From: Agrobacterium rosae
GTDB taxonomy: Bacteria; Pseudomonadota; Alphaproteobacteria; Rhizobiales; Rhizobiaceae
Direction: 5' to 3'
NCBI RefSeq assembly: GCF_002915175.1
Contig: NZ_NXEJ01000001.1
Span: 440,404-504,403 of the forward strand
DNA length: 64,000 bases
Below are positions 14,051-22,294 of the stretch, in pieces. Positions within the stretch are counted from its first letter, which is position 1; each line of letters begins with the position of its first letter. Both the position numbers and the translations under genes were made by a program. Below the pieces are notes generated by a model. It had not been told where the DNA came from, searched no databases, and worked only from the letters and a program-made list of their open reading frames with translations.

Positions 14051-15760
14051 ATGGCTCTCCGATACTACCAGCGTGAAGCAGTGGATGCGACGTTCGATTA
14101 TTGGCGCGAAGAGGCTGGCCATCCGCTCATCGACATGGCTACCGGCACTGGTAAGAGCATGACGCTTGCCACACTTTTTCATGAGATGATCACCGGCTGG
14201 CCTGATATGCGGCTCTTGAATGTTGTTCACGTTCAGGAACTTGTGGAATCCAACTTCAAGGAGATGATCGGGCTTGCTCCTTTTGCGCCCGTTGGCTTGT
14301 ACGCCGCAGCTTTAGGAAGACGCGATTCCCGCGCACAAATACTCTTTGCGCAGCTGCAGACAGTTTGGAATAAGGCCAAGGAAATTGGGCACGTCGACGT
14401 TCTGGCGATCGACGAGGTGCATCTCGTGCCTGATGATGAAAACACAATGTATCGTGTTTTCATCCAGGCGCTGCTATCCATAAATCCTGAAATGAAAATC
14501 GTTGGGTTGTCAGCCACGCTCTACCGTTTAGACAGCGGACGATTGGACGAGGGCGACGACAGACTGTTTGATCGTACTGTCTATAGCTACGGAATCCGCG
14601 AGGGTATCGACGACGGGTATCTGACACCTATCACGTCCAAACAAACCTCGACCAAGCAGGACACATCGACCGTTCCCCTTCGCGGCAATGACTTGGCCAA
14701 AGGCGCGTTGCAGAAGGCTGTCGATCAAGACTGGCTCAACAAGCGCATTGTCGAGGAGGTTTTTGACACGGAGCCGCATCGTAGGACCGCATTGTTTTTC
14801 TGCGCCGGAGAGAAGCACGCGACGAACATGCGAGACATCATTCGCGACGCTGGACGCTCTTGCGAAATCATTATGGGCACGACGCCAAAGAGCGAGCGTC
14901 GCAAGATCATAGAAGCCTATAAGCGCGGCGAGATTTGGGGCATATGCAACGACAACGTCATGTCCACCGGAACCAACGTTCCTCGTATTGATCTCATCGT
15001 TGACGCAGCGAAGACGAAGTCGGCAAGCCGCTACGTGCAGCGCGTGGGGCGAGGCACTCGAGTGATTTATCCGCGAGGCTTCGATCCAGAAGCTGTAACC
15101 GCTGAAGAGCGCAGAGCCGCTATCTTCGGCGGGGATAAGCCAAACTGCCGATACATGGACTTCGCGGGCAACGTGGGTGAGCATGGCCCGGTGGACATGA
15201 TCGTCCCAACCAAGCCGACAAAAGGCGACGGCACGGCCCCGATCAAAGTCTGCCCTCAGTGCGAGGAGCAACTTCACGCGTCTATCCGCGTCTGCTGGTG
15301 CTGTGGCCATGAGTTCGAATTTGATGAGACACCAAAGCTGCAGTCGAAGCCCACCGATGCGCCTATCATATCGACCCAGGCACCAGAACCCCGCACCGTG
15401 ACGTCGCGCAGCTTTTATTACCATGAAGGCAAGGCTGATAAGCCACCGTCTGTAAAGGTCAGCTACATGGTCGGCACGACCGCGATCAACGAATGGATTT
15501 GCCCACAACATCAGGGTTTCCCAAAGTCAAAGGCCGATCGCTACTGGCTTGCGCATGGTGGCGCACGACCGTTCCCAAAGACAGTGCTGGAATGGATCGA
15601 GCGCCAGTCGGAGCTACGCGACACGGTAGAGATCACCGTGAAGCCTCGCCAGAAGTACTGGGATGTTGTCGGGCATGTGGTCGGGGCTGCGAATGATAAT
15701 TGGCAGGCGGCGGCGAATGATAACTTTGGGAGTGAAGAGTGGGGCGAGATCCCCTTCTAG
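14051..15760 (+). CDS. DEAD/DEAH-family superfamily 2 helicase
   Basis: 569 aa. Q-like RYYQREAVDA, Walker A ATGTGKS (30-36), the box IDEVHLV (about 120-125), SAT in GLSATLYR and motif VI in YVQRVGRGTR are all present. A zinc ribbon (CPQCEEQLHASIRVCWCCGHEF) follows the helicase core. It is a phage replicative or branch-remodelling helicase. The C-terminus AANDNFGSEEWGEIPF ends in acidic residues plus IPF, like the tip of bacterial SSB (DDIPF), which binds many repair proteins. It follows the previous gene directly. Confidence 0.88.
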   Translation: MALRYYQREAVDATFDYWREEAGHPLIDMATGTGKSMTLATLFHEMITGWPDMRLLNVVHVQELVESNFKEMIGLAPFAPVGLYAAALGRRDSRAQILFAQLQTVWNKAKEIGHVDVLAIDEVHLVPDDENTMYRVFIQALLSINPEMKIVGLSATLYRLDSGRLDEGDDRLFDRTVYSYGIREGIDDGYLTPITSKQTSTKQDTSTVPLRGNDLAKGALQKAVDQDWLNKRIVEEVFDTEPHRRTALFFCAGEKHATNMRDIIRDAGRSCEIIMGTTPKSERRKIIEAYKRGEIWGICNDNVMSTGTNVPRIDLIVDAAKTKSASRYVQRVGRGTRVIYPRGFDPEAVTAEERRAAIFGGDKPNCRYMDFAGNVGEHGPVDMIVPTKPTKGDGTAPIKVCPQCEEQLHASIRVCWCCGHEFEFDETPKLQSKPTDAPIISTQAPEPRTVTSRSFYYHEGKADKPPSVKVSYMVGTTAINEWICPQHQGFPKSKADRYWLAHGGARPFPKTVLEWIERQSELRDTVEITVKPRQKYWDVVGHVVGAANDNWQAAANDNFGSEEWGEIPF

Positions 15761-15762
15761 TC

Positions 15763-15791
15763 TTGACAAATTTGTAAAAGCGGTTTAGCGT
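15763..15791 (+). promoter_or_regulatory. early promoter 2 with ACAAATTTGT operator
   Basis: TTGACA (15763-15768), 17 bp, TAGCGT (15786-15791), with ACAAATTTGT at 15766-15775. It is near identical to the promoters at 5839 and 56768 and starts the second early operon. Confidence 0.75.
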
Positions 15792-15837
15792 GATGATACC
15801 AAACCACCAGCACCACAAAAGCCAAGAGGAGACTACA

Positions 15838-16398
15838 ATGACCGCCATCAATGAGGCTGTTACGAGCAGCGTTTCTGCCATTCGCGAAATCAACGAAAAC
15901 ATCGCCCGCCTTAAGGAAGAAGCGAAAGCTGCAAGATCAGCTGCGATCGATCCATTTCTGAACGTTATTGCTGAATCAGGAGAAGTCTCGCTCATCGTCG
16001 TCCGTGGATCCACGCCCGGTTTCAACGATGGAGAGCCGTGCGAGCATTCTGCCGATCTTTTCGTCAACGTTAAGAGGGCAAAGGAAGACGAACTGTACGA
16101 TGGATACCTTGGCTTCGAACTGCCTTCTGAACTGATTGATGGCTTGAAGGACGAAGTTTCCTATGAAAAACCATCATACAGGCGCGTGATCAACGAAGGT
16201 GCGCTTGCGCACAACGAAGCACTTTGCCGCGAGCATGGTCACGTCTACGCCGAGCCTTCCGCTGAAATTATGAGCGCCATCACAGATGTGATTTTCGACA
16301 CGGTCGAAGAAGAGAACGGCACGAATTACTATGTGTCTTTCGTCTTGATCGAAGGAAAGTTCGTCAAGTTTTCGGGTGAATACGACTGCGGCTACTAA
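15838..16398 (+). CDS. hypothetical protein, first gene of early operon 2
   Basis: 186 aa. The N-terminal 40 residues are helical (INEAVTSSVSAIREINENIA). The rest is acidic alpha/beta with no motif I recognise. It starts behind AAGAGGAGACTACA. As the first gene after the operator-controlled promoter, it should be made very early. Confidence 0.65.
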   Translation: MTAINEAVTSSVSAIREINENIARLKEEAKAARSAAIDPFLNVIAESGEVSLIVVRGSTPGFNDGEPCEHSADLFVNVKRAKEDELYDGYLGFELPSELIDGLKDEVSYEKPSYRRVINEGALAHNEALCREHGHVYAEPSAEIMSAITDVIFDTVEEENGTNYYVSFVLIEGKFVKFSGEYDCGY

Positions 16399-16415
16399 TT
16401 GACAGGAACCGCGAC

Positions 16416-16997
16416 ATGAAGACCATTATCTTCAATAGTCGTCCGCCGATCGTTACCAATCTCAGGTTCACTCCTGAGATTGGCGACTGGCCGGTCGATG
16501 ACTGGAAATATGCAGATGTGCAGCACGTCTATTTGCGCACCACGGACTTGGTTCGCAGGATAATTGACGCCACGCCAATATCTGGTGAGTTCAGGCGCGT
16601 ACTAATCGACGTAAAGGTTCAGGATCTAACGCCGGACGTTCATAGCTGCATCCCAGGCTGGCATATTGACGGCGCGTTTCCGCATCCGGGAATCGAGCCG
16701 GATCGGCACCATCTGTTCGTAATGAACGGACCTCTGACGGAGTTCATAAATGAGCCAGTAGAGTGCGAGGTTGGCGATCCCGTTGATATGACTGAAGTTG
16801 TGCAGCAGATCCCACCTGACGTCCGCGTTTCGAAATGTGCTTCGAACGCCATAACCACTTTCACCAGCCTCGACTTTCATCGGGGCGTCGTTGCCGAGAA
16901 GAAAACGCGCCGACTGCTGGTTCGCTTGACGGAGACAAACACCGTTCTTGCCCACAATCGACCGAAGTCGCCGAGCGTCGGAGCCAGAAGACCGTAA
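16416..16997 (+). CDS. 2OG-Fe(II) oxygenase-like protein (predicted)
   Basis: 193 aa. The pattern fits a double-stranded beta-helix oxygenase: WHIDGAFPHP gives H-x-D, and FHRGVVAEKKTRRLLVRL near the C-terminus supplies the distal His and an Arg ten or so residues later. The length suits a minimal domain. Such phage enzymes can oxidise DNA bases, RNA or proteins. Without an alignment this is a motif-based prediction. An alternative is an unrelated phage protein with a chance HxD. Confidence 0.5.
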   Translation: MKTIIFNSRPPIVTNLRFTPEIGDWPVDDWKYADVQHVYLRTTDLVRRIIDATPISGEFRRVLIDVKVQDLTPDVHSCIPGWHIDGAFPHPGIEPDRHHLFVMNGPLTEFINEPVECEVGDPVDMTEVVQQIPPDVRVSKCASNAITTFTSLDFHRGVVAEKKTRRLLVRLTETNTVLAHNRPKSPSVGARRP

Positions 16998-17000
16998 CAC

Positions 17001-17016
17001 CGCCACACCAATGGCG
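17001..17016 (+). promoter_or_regulatory. leader hairpin with CACCAA loop
   Basis: CGCCA-CACCAA-TGGCG, a 5-bp stem in the gap before the gene at 17039, then CACCACGTTGAGGAGA. It is part of the ACCA-loop leader set. Confidence 0.5.
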
Positions 17017-17038
17017 TCACCACGTTGAGGAGATTGAT

Positions 17039-17656
17039 ATGACTGAATTGACCGACTTGATCGGCAAGAGAAGACTTGACGCTGTCGACTTCGACAACGA
17101 GCAAGTCAAAGAACTTTATGGCGACGGCTACGAGGATAGCTCGGTATGCCGATTTCGCTTGGATGGTGTCGTTTACATCGCCATTGAAGACCCCGATGAC
17201 GGATACCGCAGCTCAATGCGCAACTTAACCGTCGCCAACGACGCGACAATGAAGAACGTGTTTCCGTCGGTCGAAGTTCTCGGTCGGCATCGCACGACGG
17301 GGGAATACGGCGAAACCGATGATGTTCTAGAACTGATCGATACCATAACTGGTAAAGTCGTCCTTGAGGTCGGAACCGACAACTCGGATGACTACTACCC
17401 TTCATTCGTCGCGAGTTTCCACCCTGAGAATATGTCCACCAACGCCGATATCGAAGCCGCTGAGAAGAAGGCCGCAGAAGGATGGATCGAATGGAAGGGC
17501 GGAGACTGCCCCGTATCCGGAGAAACGCTTGTCGTAATCCAAGCTGAATTCGGCCCTGATCAAGAACCTGCGCGCGCTGACGATTGGGCATGGGACAGCG
17601 ATCGTCCGAAGCGTGATCAGATCACAGCTTATCGGGTCGTCGGAGCCGCAGCATGA
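17039..17656 (+). CDS. hypothetical protein
   Basis: 205 aa. The C-terminal 60 residues (WIEWKGGDCPVSGETLVVIQ... DDWAWDS) resemble a small domain common in phage and rhizobial proteins of unknown role. The N-terminal 140 residues are acidic alpha/beta. It ends in VVGAAA. It starts behind TTGAGGAGATTGAT. Confidence 0.6.
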   Translation: MTELTDLIGKRRLDAVDFDNEQVKELYGDGYEDSSVCRFRLDGVVYIAIEDPDDGYRSSMRNLTVANDATMKNVFPSVEVLGRHRTTGEYGETDDVLELIDTITGKVVLEVGTDNSDDYYPSFVASFHPENMSTNADIEAAEKKAAEGWIEWKGGDCPVSGETLVVIQAEFGPDQEPARADDWAWDSDRPKRDQITAYRVVGAAA

Positions 17657-17700
17657 CCAACTGCGGGCAGAACCACCACACCACATTGAGGAGATTGAGA

Positions 17701-18153
17701 ATGAGCAGAACAACGTACAGGCGCGCCTGCGCTCTGGCTGAGCACTATCTTGCGATTGGCCAGCGCGACGTTTGGCTTGAGGATGATGACCCAAACCTTC
17801 CATGGGACAAGGTGACAGACGTCAAGGCTGGCGGTGGATATCGCCTTAACGGTCCAACGGGTGTTCGTATCGAATCTTCCGATCCAGCGGGTCTTACATT
17901 CCTTTGGTTTGCCGATTTCGAATCGCGCGATGCAAACGGGTCCAGCATCAACCAGTTCGATCGTGTCGCCATGCTCAACATGGCCAGAAGACTTCCACCT
18001 CAGGCCCGCGAGAAGTTTGCACAGTTCTTGACTGACGAGGTTCTGCCAGCTGTTCAGCAACGCACGGCGGAGTTCGAGGATCAGATGAAGAAGCAGAGGG
18101 AGAGCCTCGAAATTCTGCAATCAATCGTCCTCAACGTCGGAGCCGCAGCATGA
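17701..18153 (+). CDS. hypothetical protein with C-terminal coiled coil
   Basis: 150 aa. Residues 95-145 (FLTDEVLPAVQQRTAEFEDQ and onward) look helical and coiled-coil forming. The N-terminal half is alpha/beta. The family is unknown. It ends in NVGAAA, like the preceding gene. It starts behind ACCACATTGAGGAGATTGAGA. Confidence 0.6.
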   Translation: MSRTTYRRACALAEHYLAIGQRDVWLEDDDPNLPWDKVTDVKAGGGYRLNGPTGVRIESSDPAGLTFLWFADFESRDANGSSINQFDRVAMLNMARRLPPQAREKFAQFLTDEVLPAVQQRTAEFEDQMKKQRESLEILQSIVLNVGAAA

Positions 18154-18398
18154 CCAGACAAGAGGATTGCACCTACCTATACTTCAAGGAAAGCGGTAAG
18201 TGGAAATACGAAGGCCGTGGCTTCTTCCCTACCGCTGACGTCTTTTCCATTAAGCGCGAGCATGTCATCGCGGAGAACGGCGGCATGCCCGGCATCTCGT
18301 CTAGCGGCGATGACTACTTCGTCATCATCATCCCTGATGATGGATGCGCCCACCCATATGCATATCCACGCTTTATAAAGCCGGAGGTCTCCACATGA
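18150..18398 (+). CDS. small hypothetical protein
   Basis: 82 aa, overlapping both neighbours by 4 bp. It has aromatic strands (CTYLYFKESGKWKYEGRGFF) and an acidic C-terminal part. No family recognised. Confidence 0.55.
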   Translation: MTRQEDCTYLYFKESGKWKYEGRGFFPTADVFSIKREHVIAENGGMPGISSSGDDYFVIIIPDDGCAHPYAYPRFIKPEVST

Positions 18399-18916
18399 CC
18401 AAACCAGCCAACGACAACTTCCTAGCCGCCGACGTCGCCAACCTCGAAGCGCTTTTCGCCGACATGCTTGCCGCCTATCCTGAGCTGGAAGCGGACGAAG
18501 AACTGCGCGCTGACATGCTGGAAGGCGAAACCAACTTCCACGCCGTCCTCACGCGTATCGTGAACACCGAACGCGACGCCGACAGCCTGGCAAAGGCCGT
18601 GGCCGGTCGCATCTCCGACTTGCAGGCGCGCAAGTCTCGCGCCGAGCGCCGCAAGGAAGCTTGCCGAGGGTTGATGTTCAAGCTGCTGAAGGCGGCTGGC
18701 GTGCCACGCGTGCCGCTGGCCGAGGCGACTATCTCGATCGGCAAGAAGGCTGCTGCGGTAGAGATCATCGACGAAGCAGCATTGCCGAAAGCCTACGTGC
18801 GGGTTTCGACATCGCCGGACAAGACCGCCATCAAGGAAGCATTGCAGGCTGGCAAGAAGGTCCGTGGTGCGCAGATGGGTGATGCGGGTGAGCAGTTGTC
18901 GGTGAGGGTGGCGTGA
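18395..18916 (+). CDS. siphovirus Gp157-family protein
   Basis: 173 aa. The layout matches Gp157 (Sfi21-type resistance) proteins: a helical N-terminal half with LQARKSRAERRKEACRGLM, followed by LAEATISIGKKAAAVEI and DKTAIKEALQAGKKVRGA. In streptococcal phages a relative affects phage replication. Here it lies among nucleotide and replication genes. The N-terminus MTKPANDNF carries the recurring motif. Confidence 0.8.
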   Translation: MTKPANDNFLAADVANLEALFADMLAAYPELEADEELRADMLEGETNFHAVLTRIVNTERDADSLAKAVAGRISDLQARKSRAERRKEACRGLMFKLLKAAGVPRVPLAEATISIGKKAAAVEIIDEAALPKAYVRVSTSPDKTAIKEALQAGKKVRGAQMGDAGEQLSVRVA

Positions 18917-19851
18917 CCAGATATCATTCAGTAAGTGGTGGGGCTGGCTCTTGGCTCGCCGCCAAAGTTGATATGACTGCGCATCCGGACGAAGTGCACC
19001 GCTTCGTTTTCGCCGACACCTTGTATGAGGATGCCGATTGCTACCGGTTCCTCATTGAGGGCGTTGCACATTTGCTTGGCAGGGCGGCCATAGTGCCGTC
19101 CATCGAAGACTTCCCAGATTACCGAATTTTGGGCGATTTCGACATAGCCACGTATGCAGGAAACCCTGAGTGGAGAGAATTCCTTGCCCACCTCCGAAGC
19201 CAAACAACGTCCAGCATTCCAGAATTAACTTGGTTGGTTGAAGGTCGAGATCCTTGGGAAGTTTTTCGCGACAAAAGATTTCTTGGAAATAGCCGAGTCG
19301 ACCCATGCTCTCTCCTAACCAAGAGGGAGTTGATAGACGCGTGGCGCGACGTTGTTGCCGACAAAAATGAAGATGTTTTCTGTGTCGGCATTGGACCAGA
19401 TGAGGCGCACAGATACGAGAGGCTTGCTGCGCGACACGCAAAGGAGGGTTGGACTTACCACGCCCCACTGATTGGCACCACAGAGGGCGATTTCGGTCCA
19501 TTTGGCTACCTTGCTGCTGCTGGAATCGAGCGCCCGCGCCTGTATCGTATGGACTACATGCACAACAATTGCGGCGGCTTCTGCATTAAGGCGGGGCATG
19601 CACATTATCAGAACCGATTGCGCAAGCAGCCGGAGCGATACGCCTACGATGAGATGTTTGAGCGCAAATTGCGTGAGTATTTGGGGAAAGACATATCCAT
19701 ATTGTCTAGCCGCATAGGAACGGACGTAAAACAGCCACTGACTTTGGCCGAATTCCGAAGGCGAAATGAAGAGAAGCCGCAGCTCATCTTCCAATACGAG
19801 CCTGGCACAAGTGGCTGCGGCTGTGCAATCGATTATGAGGAGGCAGCATGA
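18913..19851 (+). CDS. PP-loop (PAPS reductase-like / alpha-hydrolase) phage protein
   Basis: 312 aa. SVSGGAGSWLAAK near the N-terminus is a PP-loop (SGGxxS) that binds ATP to form adenylated intermediates. A Cys-rich site NNCGGFCIKAG and a final GCGCA fit the phage PAPS-reductase-like family. These proteins do thiolation or base-modification chemistry in some systems. The substrate here is unknown. It is coupled to both neighbours by 4-bp overlaps, next to a deoxyribosyltransferase-like gene. Confidence 0.7.
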   Translation: MTRYHSVSGGAGSWLAAKVDMTAHPDEVHRFVFADTLYEDADCYRFLIEGVAHLLGRAAIVPSIEDFPDYRILGDFDIATYAGNPEWREFLAHLRSQTTSSIPELTWLVEGRDPWEVFRDKRFLGNSRVDPCSLLTKRELIDAWRDVVADKNEDVFCVGIGPDEAHRYERLAARHAKEGWTYHAPLIGTTEGDFGPFGYLAAAGIERPRLYRMDYMHNNCGGFCIKAGHAHYQNRLRKQPERYAYDEMFERKLREYLGKDISILSSRIGTDVKQPLTLAEFRRRNEEKPQLIFQYEPGTSGCGCAIDYEEAA

Positions 19852-20372
19852 AGATCTATTTTGCTCATCCAGTTACGGACTATGGTTCGGAGAAGCAAGC
19901 CGAAGCCCTCTCTTCTTTGCAGAAATACTATCGAGAGCAGTGGCCGCGGACAAATCTTGAAATTGAAAACCCAGACCACCCTCACCACCAAGAGGGCTAT
20001 AATCGTGAGGGAATGGACTATTTCAAAAAGATCGTTGAGTCATGCGATCGGCTAGCCTTTATGCGCTTTCCCGATGGATCGATCGGCGCAGGAGTTGGCC
20101 GCGAGATCAGGTGGGGTCTTCAGTCCTGCTACGCAGTGTATGAGCTGTTCGATGGATGGCTTTACCAAGTGCAGAACATGCCGACACCGATACTTACGGT
20201 GGATCAGACGCGGAGCAAGATCGCAGGCATTCGAGCTTCAAGATACGGCGATGAACCCGTTTGTTGGCTGCACGAGACCAAATGCGGCGCTGTGGAGTTT
20301 GCCGAGAAGCATGACAGAGACGTAATTAGCTTTCCTGTTTATCGGATTGCCAAGGGCATGGTGCAGCCATGA
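19848..20372 (+). CDS. nucleoside 2-deoxyribosyltransferase-like protein (DUF4406-like)
   Basis: 174 aa. The start MKIYFAHPVTDYGSEKQ fits the first strand and loop of the deoxyribosyltransferase fold. MRFPDGSIGAGVGREIRWGL contains the Glu in the expected active-site helix. These enzymes exchange or hydrolyse the base on deoxynucleosides. In a phage it could salvage or make unusual nucleotides. The call rests on these two motifs only. It overlaps the PP-loop gene. Confidence 0.5.
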   Translation: MKIYFAHPVTDYGSEKQAEALSSLQKYYREQWPRTNLEIENPDHPHHQEGYNREGMDYFKKIVESCDRLAFMRFPDGSIGAGVGREIRWGLQSCYAVYELFDGWLYQVQNMPTPILTVDQTRSKIAGIRASRYGDEPVCWLHETKCGAVEFAEKHDRDVISFPVYRIAKGMVQP

Positions 20373-20605
20373 CCAAACCCACCTACATGATCGCCCACGG
20401 TAGCGCAGCTGTTCAGGCTGCGCGCATCATCGCGGCGGTGGCGGCATCAAAGGCTAACGATAGTCCTGTTCTAATATCGCCTTTGCGAACCCAGCAAGAA
20501 ACGCTTTCTTATTTGCCCTGTGCATCTGATGCGCAATCTGCAGGAAGTCGTCAGGGTGGATTGCTACGCGAAAACTCTGATCACGCTGATCGCCCACAAG
20601 CGTAA
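20369..20605 (+). CDS. questionable small ORF, possibly truncated gene
   Basis: A 78-codon frame whose ATG overlaps the previous stop. Only the first ~28 residues (MIAHGSAAVQAARIIAAVAA...) look protein-like. After 20454 it runs antisense to the better-supported minus-strand gene and loses protein character. It may be a gene truncated by the arrival of that gene, or a short leader. Low confidence. Confidence 0.25.
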   Translation: MTKPTYMIAHGSAAVQAARIIAAVAASKANDSPVLISPLRTQQETLSYLPCASDAQSAGSRQGGLLRENSDHADRPQA

Positions 20606-20711
20606 AATCTAAGGTGAGGTGATCGCCGTCATTGTAAACAGAAACGTTTTCGGCGACGCCCCCATTGCCGCTGGTCCGAGTCGCCTTCGATTTTGGCAGA
20701 GGTACACCCAT
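20454..20711 (-). CDS. small hypothetical protein on the opposite strand
   Basis: 85 aa. The start at 20711 has GGGAGAC nine bases upstream. The segment NVSVYNDGDHLTLDFTLVGD... FRVAIHPDDFLQIAHQM looks like a compact alpha/beta domain. It sits alone and reversed inside the early operon, so it is probably separately transcribed. Function unknown. Confidence 0.55.
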   Translation of the reverse strand: MGVPLPKSKATRTSGNGGVAENVSVYNDGDHLTLDFTLVGDQRDQSFRVAIHPDDFLQIAHQMHRANKKAFLAGFAKAILEQDYR

Positions 20712-20752
20712 AATTAGTCTCCCGAATTGTCGGGCGACACTACCACACCACC

Positions 20753-20773
20753 CGCCGCGCCACCAACGCGGCG
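20753..20773 (+). promoter_or_regulatory. leader hairpin with CCACCAA loop
   Basis: CGCCGCG-CCACCAA-CGCGGCG, a perfect 7-bp stem ahead of the gene at 20833, preceded by a CCACACCACC run. Confidence 0.5.
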
Positions 20774-20832
20774 TAAACTCTTTACTGCCACTCACTGCTG
20801 TGAGAGATTTTCTGCCTCAGTAGGGGCGGGAA

Positions 20833-21297
20833 ATGACTAGAAAGACCATCAAGATAGATCTCGACGTATTCAAGGCGATAACTAGCGCAAGGATCAATTT
20901 GGATGAGGATGAAAACGATGTCCTAAGACGGCTTCTGAATATTAAGCCGAATGAAAACGTGCCCGCGCACATTGTTACCGAGATAAGTGATCCAAGCAAT
21001 GGATCTGTGGTCAAAGATGGTCTCCCCTGGACCGATAAGGGTATTTCAGTTCCGCATGGGTCGAAATTGAAGTTCAGCCAAAATGGGGTCGAATACTTCG
21101 CCTACGTGGACAATGGGATGATCGTGGTCGGAAACTCGAGGGAAAAGCACTTGACGCCTGCGGCTCAAAAAGCAGCGGGCGTACTTGGGAAGTCCTTCGG
21201 TGACAACGGGTGGCGAAAATGGCTGGCTCAGTTTCCCAATGAGGAACAGTGGCGTCACCTCGGGGATATGCGAGCGACTAACCGAAGCAAGAAGTAA
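20833..21297 (+). CDS. RAMA-domain protein with SeqA-like N-terminus
   Basis: 154 aa. Residues 1-37 (KTIKIDLDVFKAITSARI, VLRRLLNI) resemble the ribbon-helix-helix N-terminus of SeqA, a protein that reads hemimethylated GATC. Residues about 70-115 (PHGSKLKFSQNGVEYFAYVD, then EKHLTPAAQKAAG) match the RAMA pattern, a predicted reader of methyl-adenine. In many alphaproteobacterial CcrM enzymes a RAMA-like domain is fused to the methyltransferase. Here it is a separate gene 54 bp upstream of one. It probably senses the methylation state of phage DNA. Confidence 0.65.
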   Translation: MTRKTIKIDLDVFKAITSARINLDEDENDVLRRLLNIKPNENVPAHIVTEISDPSNGSVVKDGLPWTDKGISVPHGSKLKFSQNGVEYFAYVDNGMIVVGNSREKHLTPAAQKAAGVLGKSFGDNGWRKWLAQFPNEEQWRHLGDMRATNRSKK

Positions 21298-21306
21298 ATA
21301 ACACAT

Positions 21307-21325
21307 CCGTAGCTACCAACTGCGG
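21307..21325 (+). promoter_or_regulatory. leader hairpin with CTACCAA loop
   Basis: CCGTAG-CTACCAA-CTGCGG (one G-U pair), then CACCACAACTGAGGAGAC before the methyltransferase start. Confidence 0.5.
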
Positions 21326-21350
21326 CTTCACCACAACTGAGGAGACTATC

Positions 21351-22151
21351 ATGCGCATTGAACGCATCGGCGGAGCTGTGCTCTATAACGCAAATTGCCT
21401 GGACGTGATGGCAACACTAGAAAGCGTTGATCACGTCATTGGCGACCCGCCTTACGAAAAAGAGGCGCATAGATCGATGCGCCGGACACAGAAAAGTATC
21501 AAGGCAGGTGTGAACGCTGACCTCGATTTTGCCGCCATCACGGAGGATCTTCGCGGTGGCGTTGCGGCTCATGCTGCCAGACTTTCGTCTGGATGGACTC
21601 TATTTTTTTGTCAGGCCGAAGCAGTGGGCGATTGGCGCGATGTCCTTGAGGAAGCCGGGGCAAAATACAAGCGTTCCATGATCTGGGTGAAGCCAGACAG
21701 CACCCCGCAACTCAACGGCCAGATGCCTGCAATGGGCTATGAATCGATGCCGCTTGCTTGGTGCGGAGCAGGGCGTAGCAAGTGGAACGCCGGCGGCAAA
21801 CGCGGCGTCTACACTCACCTCACGAACCAGCGCGATCGAGACGGGCGCCATCTCACTGAAAAGCCTTTACCGCTCATGCGCGAGCTACTCGCAGACTTCA
21901 CCGATCCAGGCGATACAATTTTGGACCCGTTCATGGGCAGCGGGACTACTGGTGTTGCCTGCGCCCGCATGGGACGCAAATTCATCGGCATTGAACTGGA
22001 CCCTAAATATTTCGACGTTGCCTGCGAGCGTATCGAGAAAGCGTACTCGCAAGGGGACATGTTTCTGGAGTTGCCTCGAAAAGCAGAAAAGCCTGCAGAC
22101 ATGTTTGCGGCTAACGACAACTTCTCTGATAAGTCTGAGGTGGCAGCATGA
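21351..22151 (+). CDS. DNA N6-adenine (or N4-cytosine) methyltransferase, beta class
   Basis: 266 aa. The catalytic motif DPPY is at residues 32-35, and the SAM-binding motif DPFMGSGTTGVAC lies near residue 195, the order of beta-class enzymes. TEKPLPLMRELL precedes it. It is shorter than CcrM and lacks its C-terminal domain. It may protect phage DNA from host restriction or reset replication timing, together with the RAMA protein upstream. The C-terminus AANDNFSDKSEVAA has the same length and ends as the Caulobacter tmRNA tag AANDNFAEEFAVAA, so the protein may be a fast-turnover substrate. Confidence 0.9.
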   Translation: MRIERIGGAVLYNANCLDVMATLESVDHVIGDPPYEKEAHRSMRRTQKSIKAGVNADLDFAAITEDLRGGVAAHAARLSSGWTLFFCQAEAVGDWRDVLEEAGAKYKRSMIWVKPDSTPQLNGQMPAMGYESMPLAWCGAGRSKWNAGGKRGVYTHLTNQRDRDGRHLTEKPLPLMRELLADFTDPGDTILDPFMGSGTTGVACARMGRKFIGIELDPKYFDVACERIEKAYSQGDMFLELPRKAEKPADMFAANDNFSDKSEVAA

Positions 22152-22294
22152 AAGACAAGATAGAATATCTTGCTGCGAAACTGGCTGCACAGCTGGGCCA
22201 CCCGGTTGGCGAGTACCACAAAGCTTGGGCGGCCGAGCGAGTCCGGGAAATACTGGCAAATGATAATCATCATGTTGCCAAGGTGGCAGCATGA
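22148..22294 (+). CDS. small protein with tmRNA-tag-like C-terminus
   Basis: 48 aa, helical (IEYLAAKLAAQLGHP, HKAWAAERVREIL), ending in ANDNHHVAKVAA. ATG and stop overlap both neighbours by 4 bp, which strongly supports translation. No family recognised. Confidence 0.6.
   Translation: MKDKIEYLAAKLAAQLGHPVGEYHKAWAAERVREILANDNHHVAKVAA

Noticed and set aside
14528..15511. 327-codon antisense frame inside the helicase gene
   Set aside because: The helicase frame has all motifs. The antisense frame has irregular composition and no start signal, a shadow of the GC-rich coding strand.
20369..20605. Full-length reading of the 78-codon frame as a real gene
   Set aside because: Only the first third looks coding. 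The rest is antisense to a better-supported gene, so it is kept only as a low-confidence feature.
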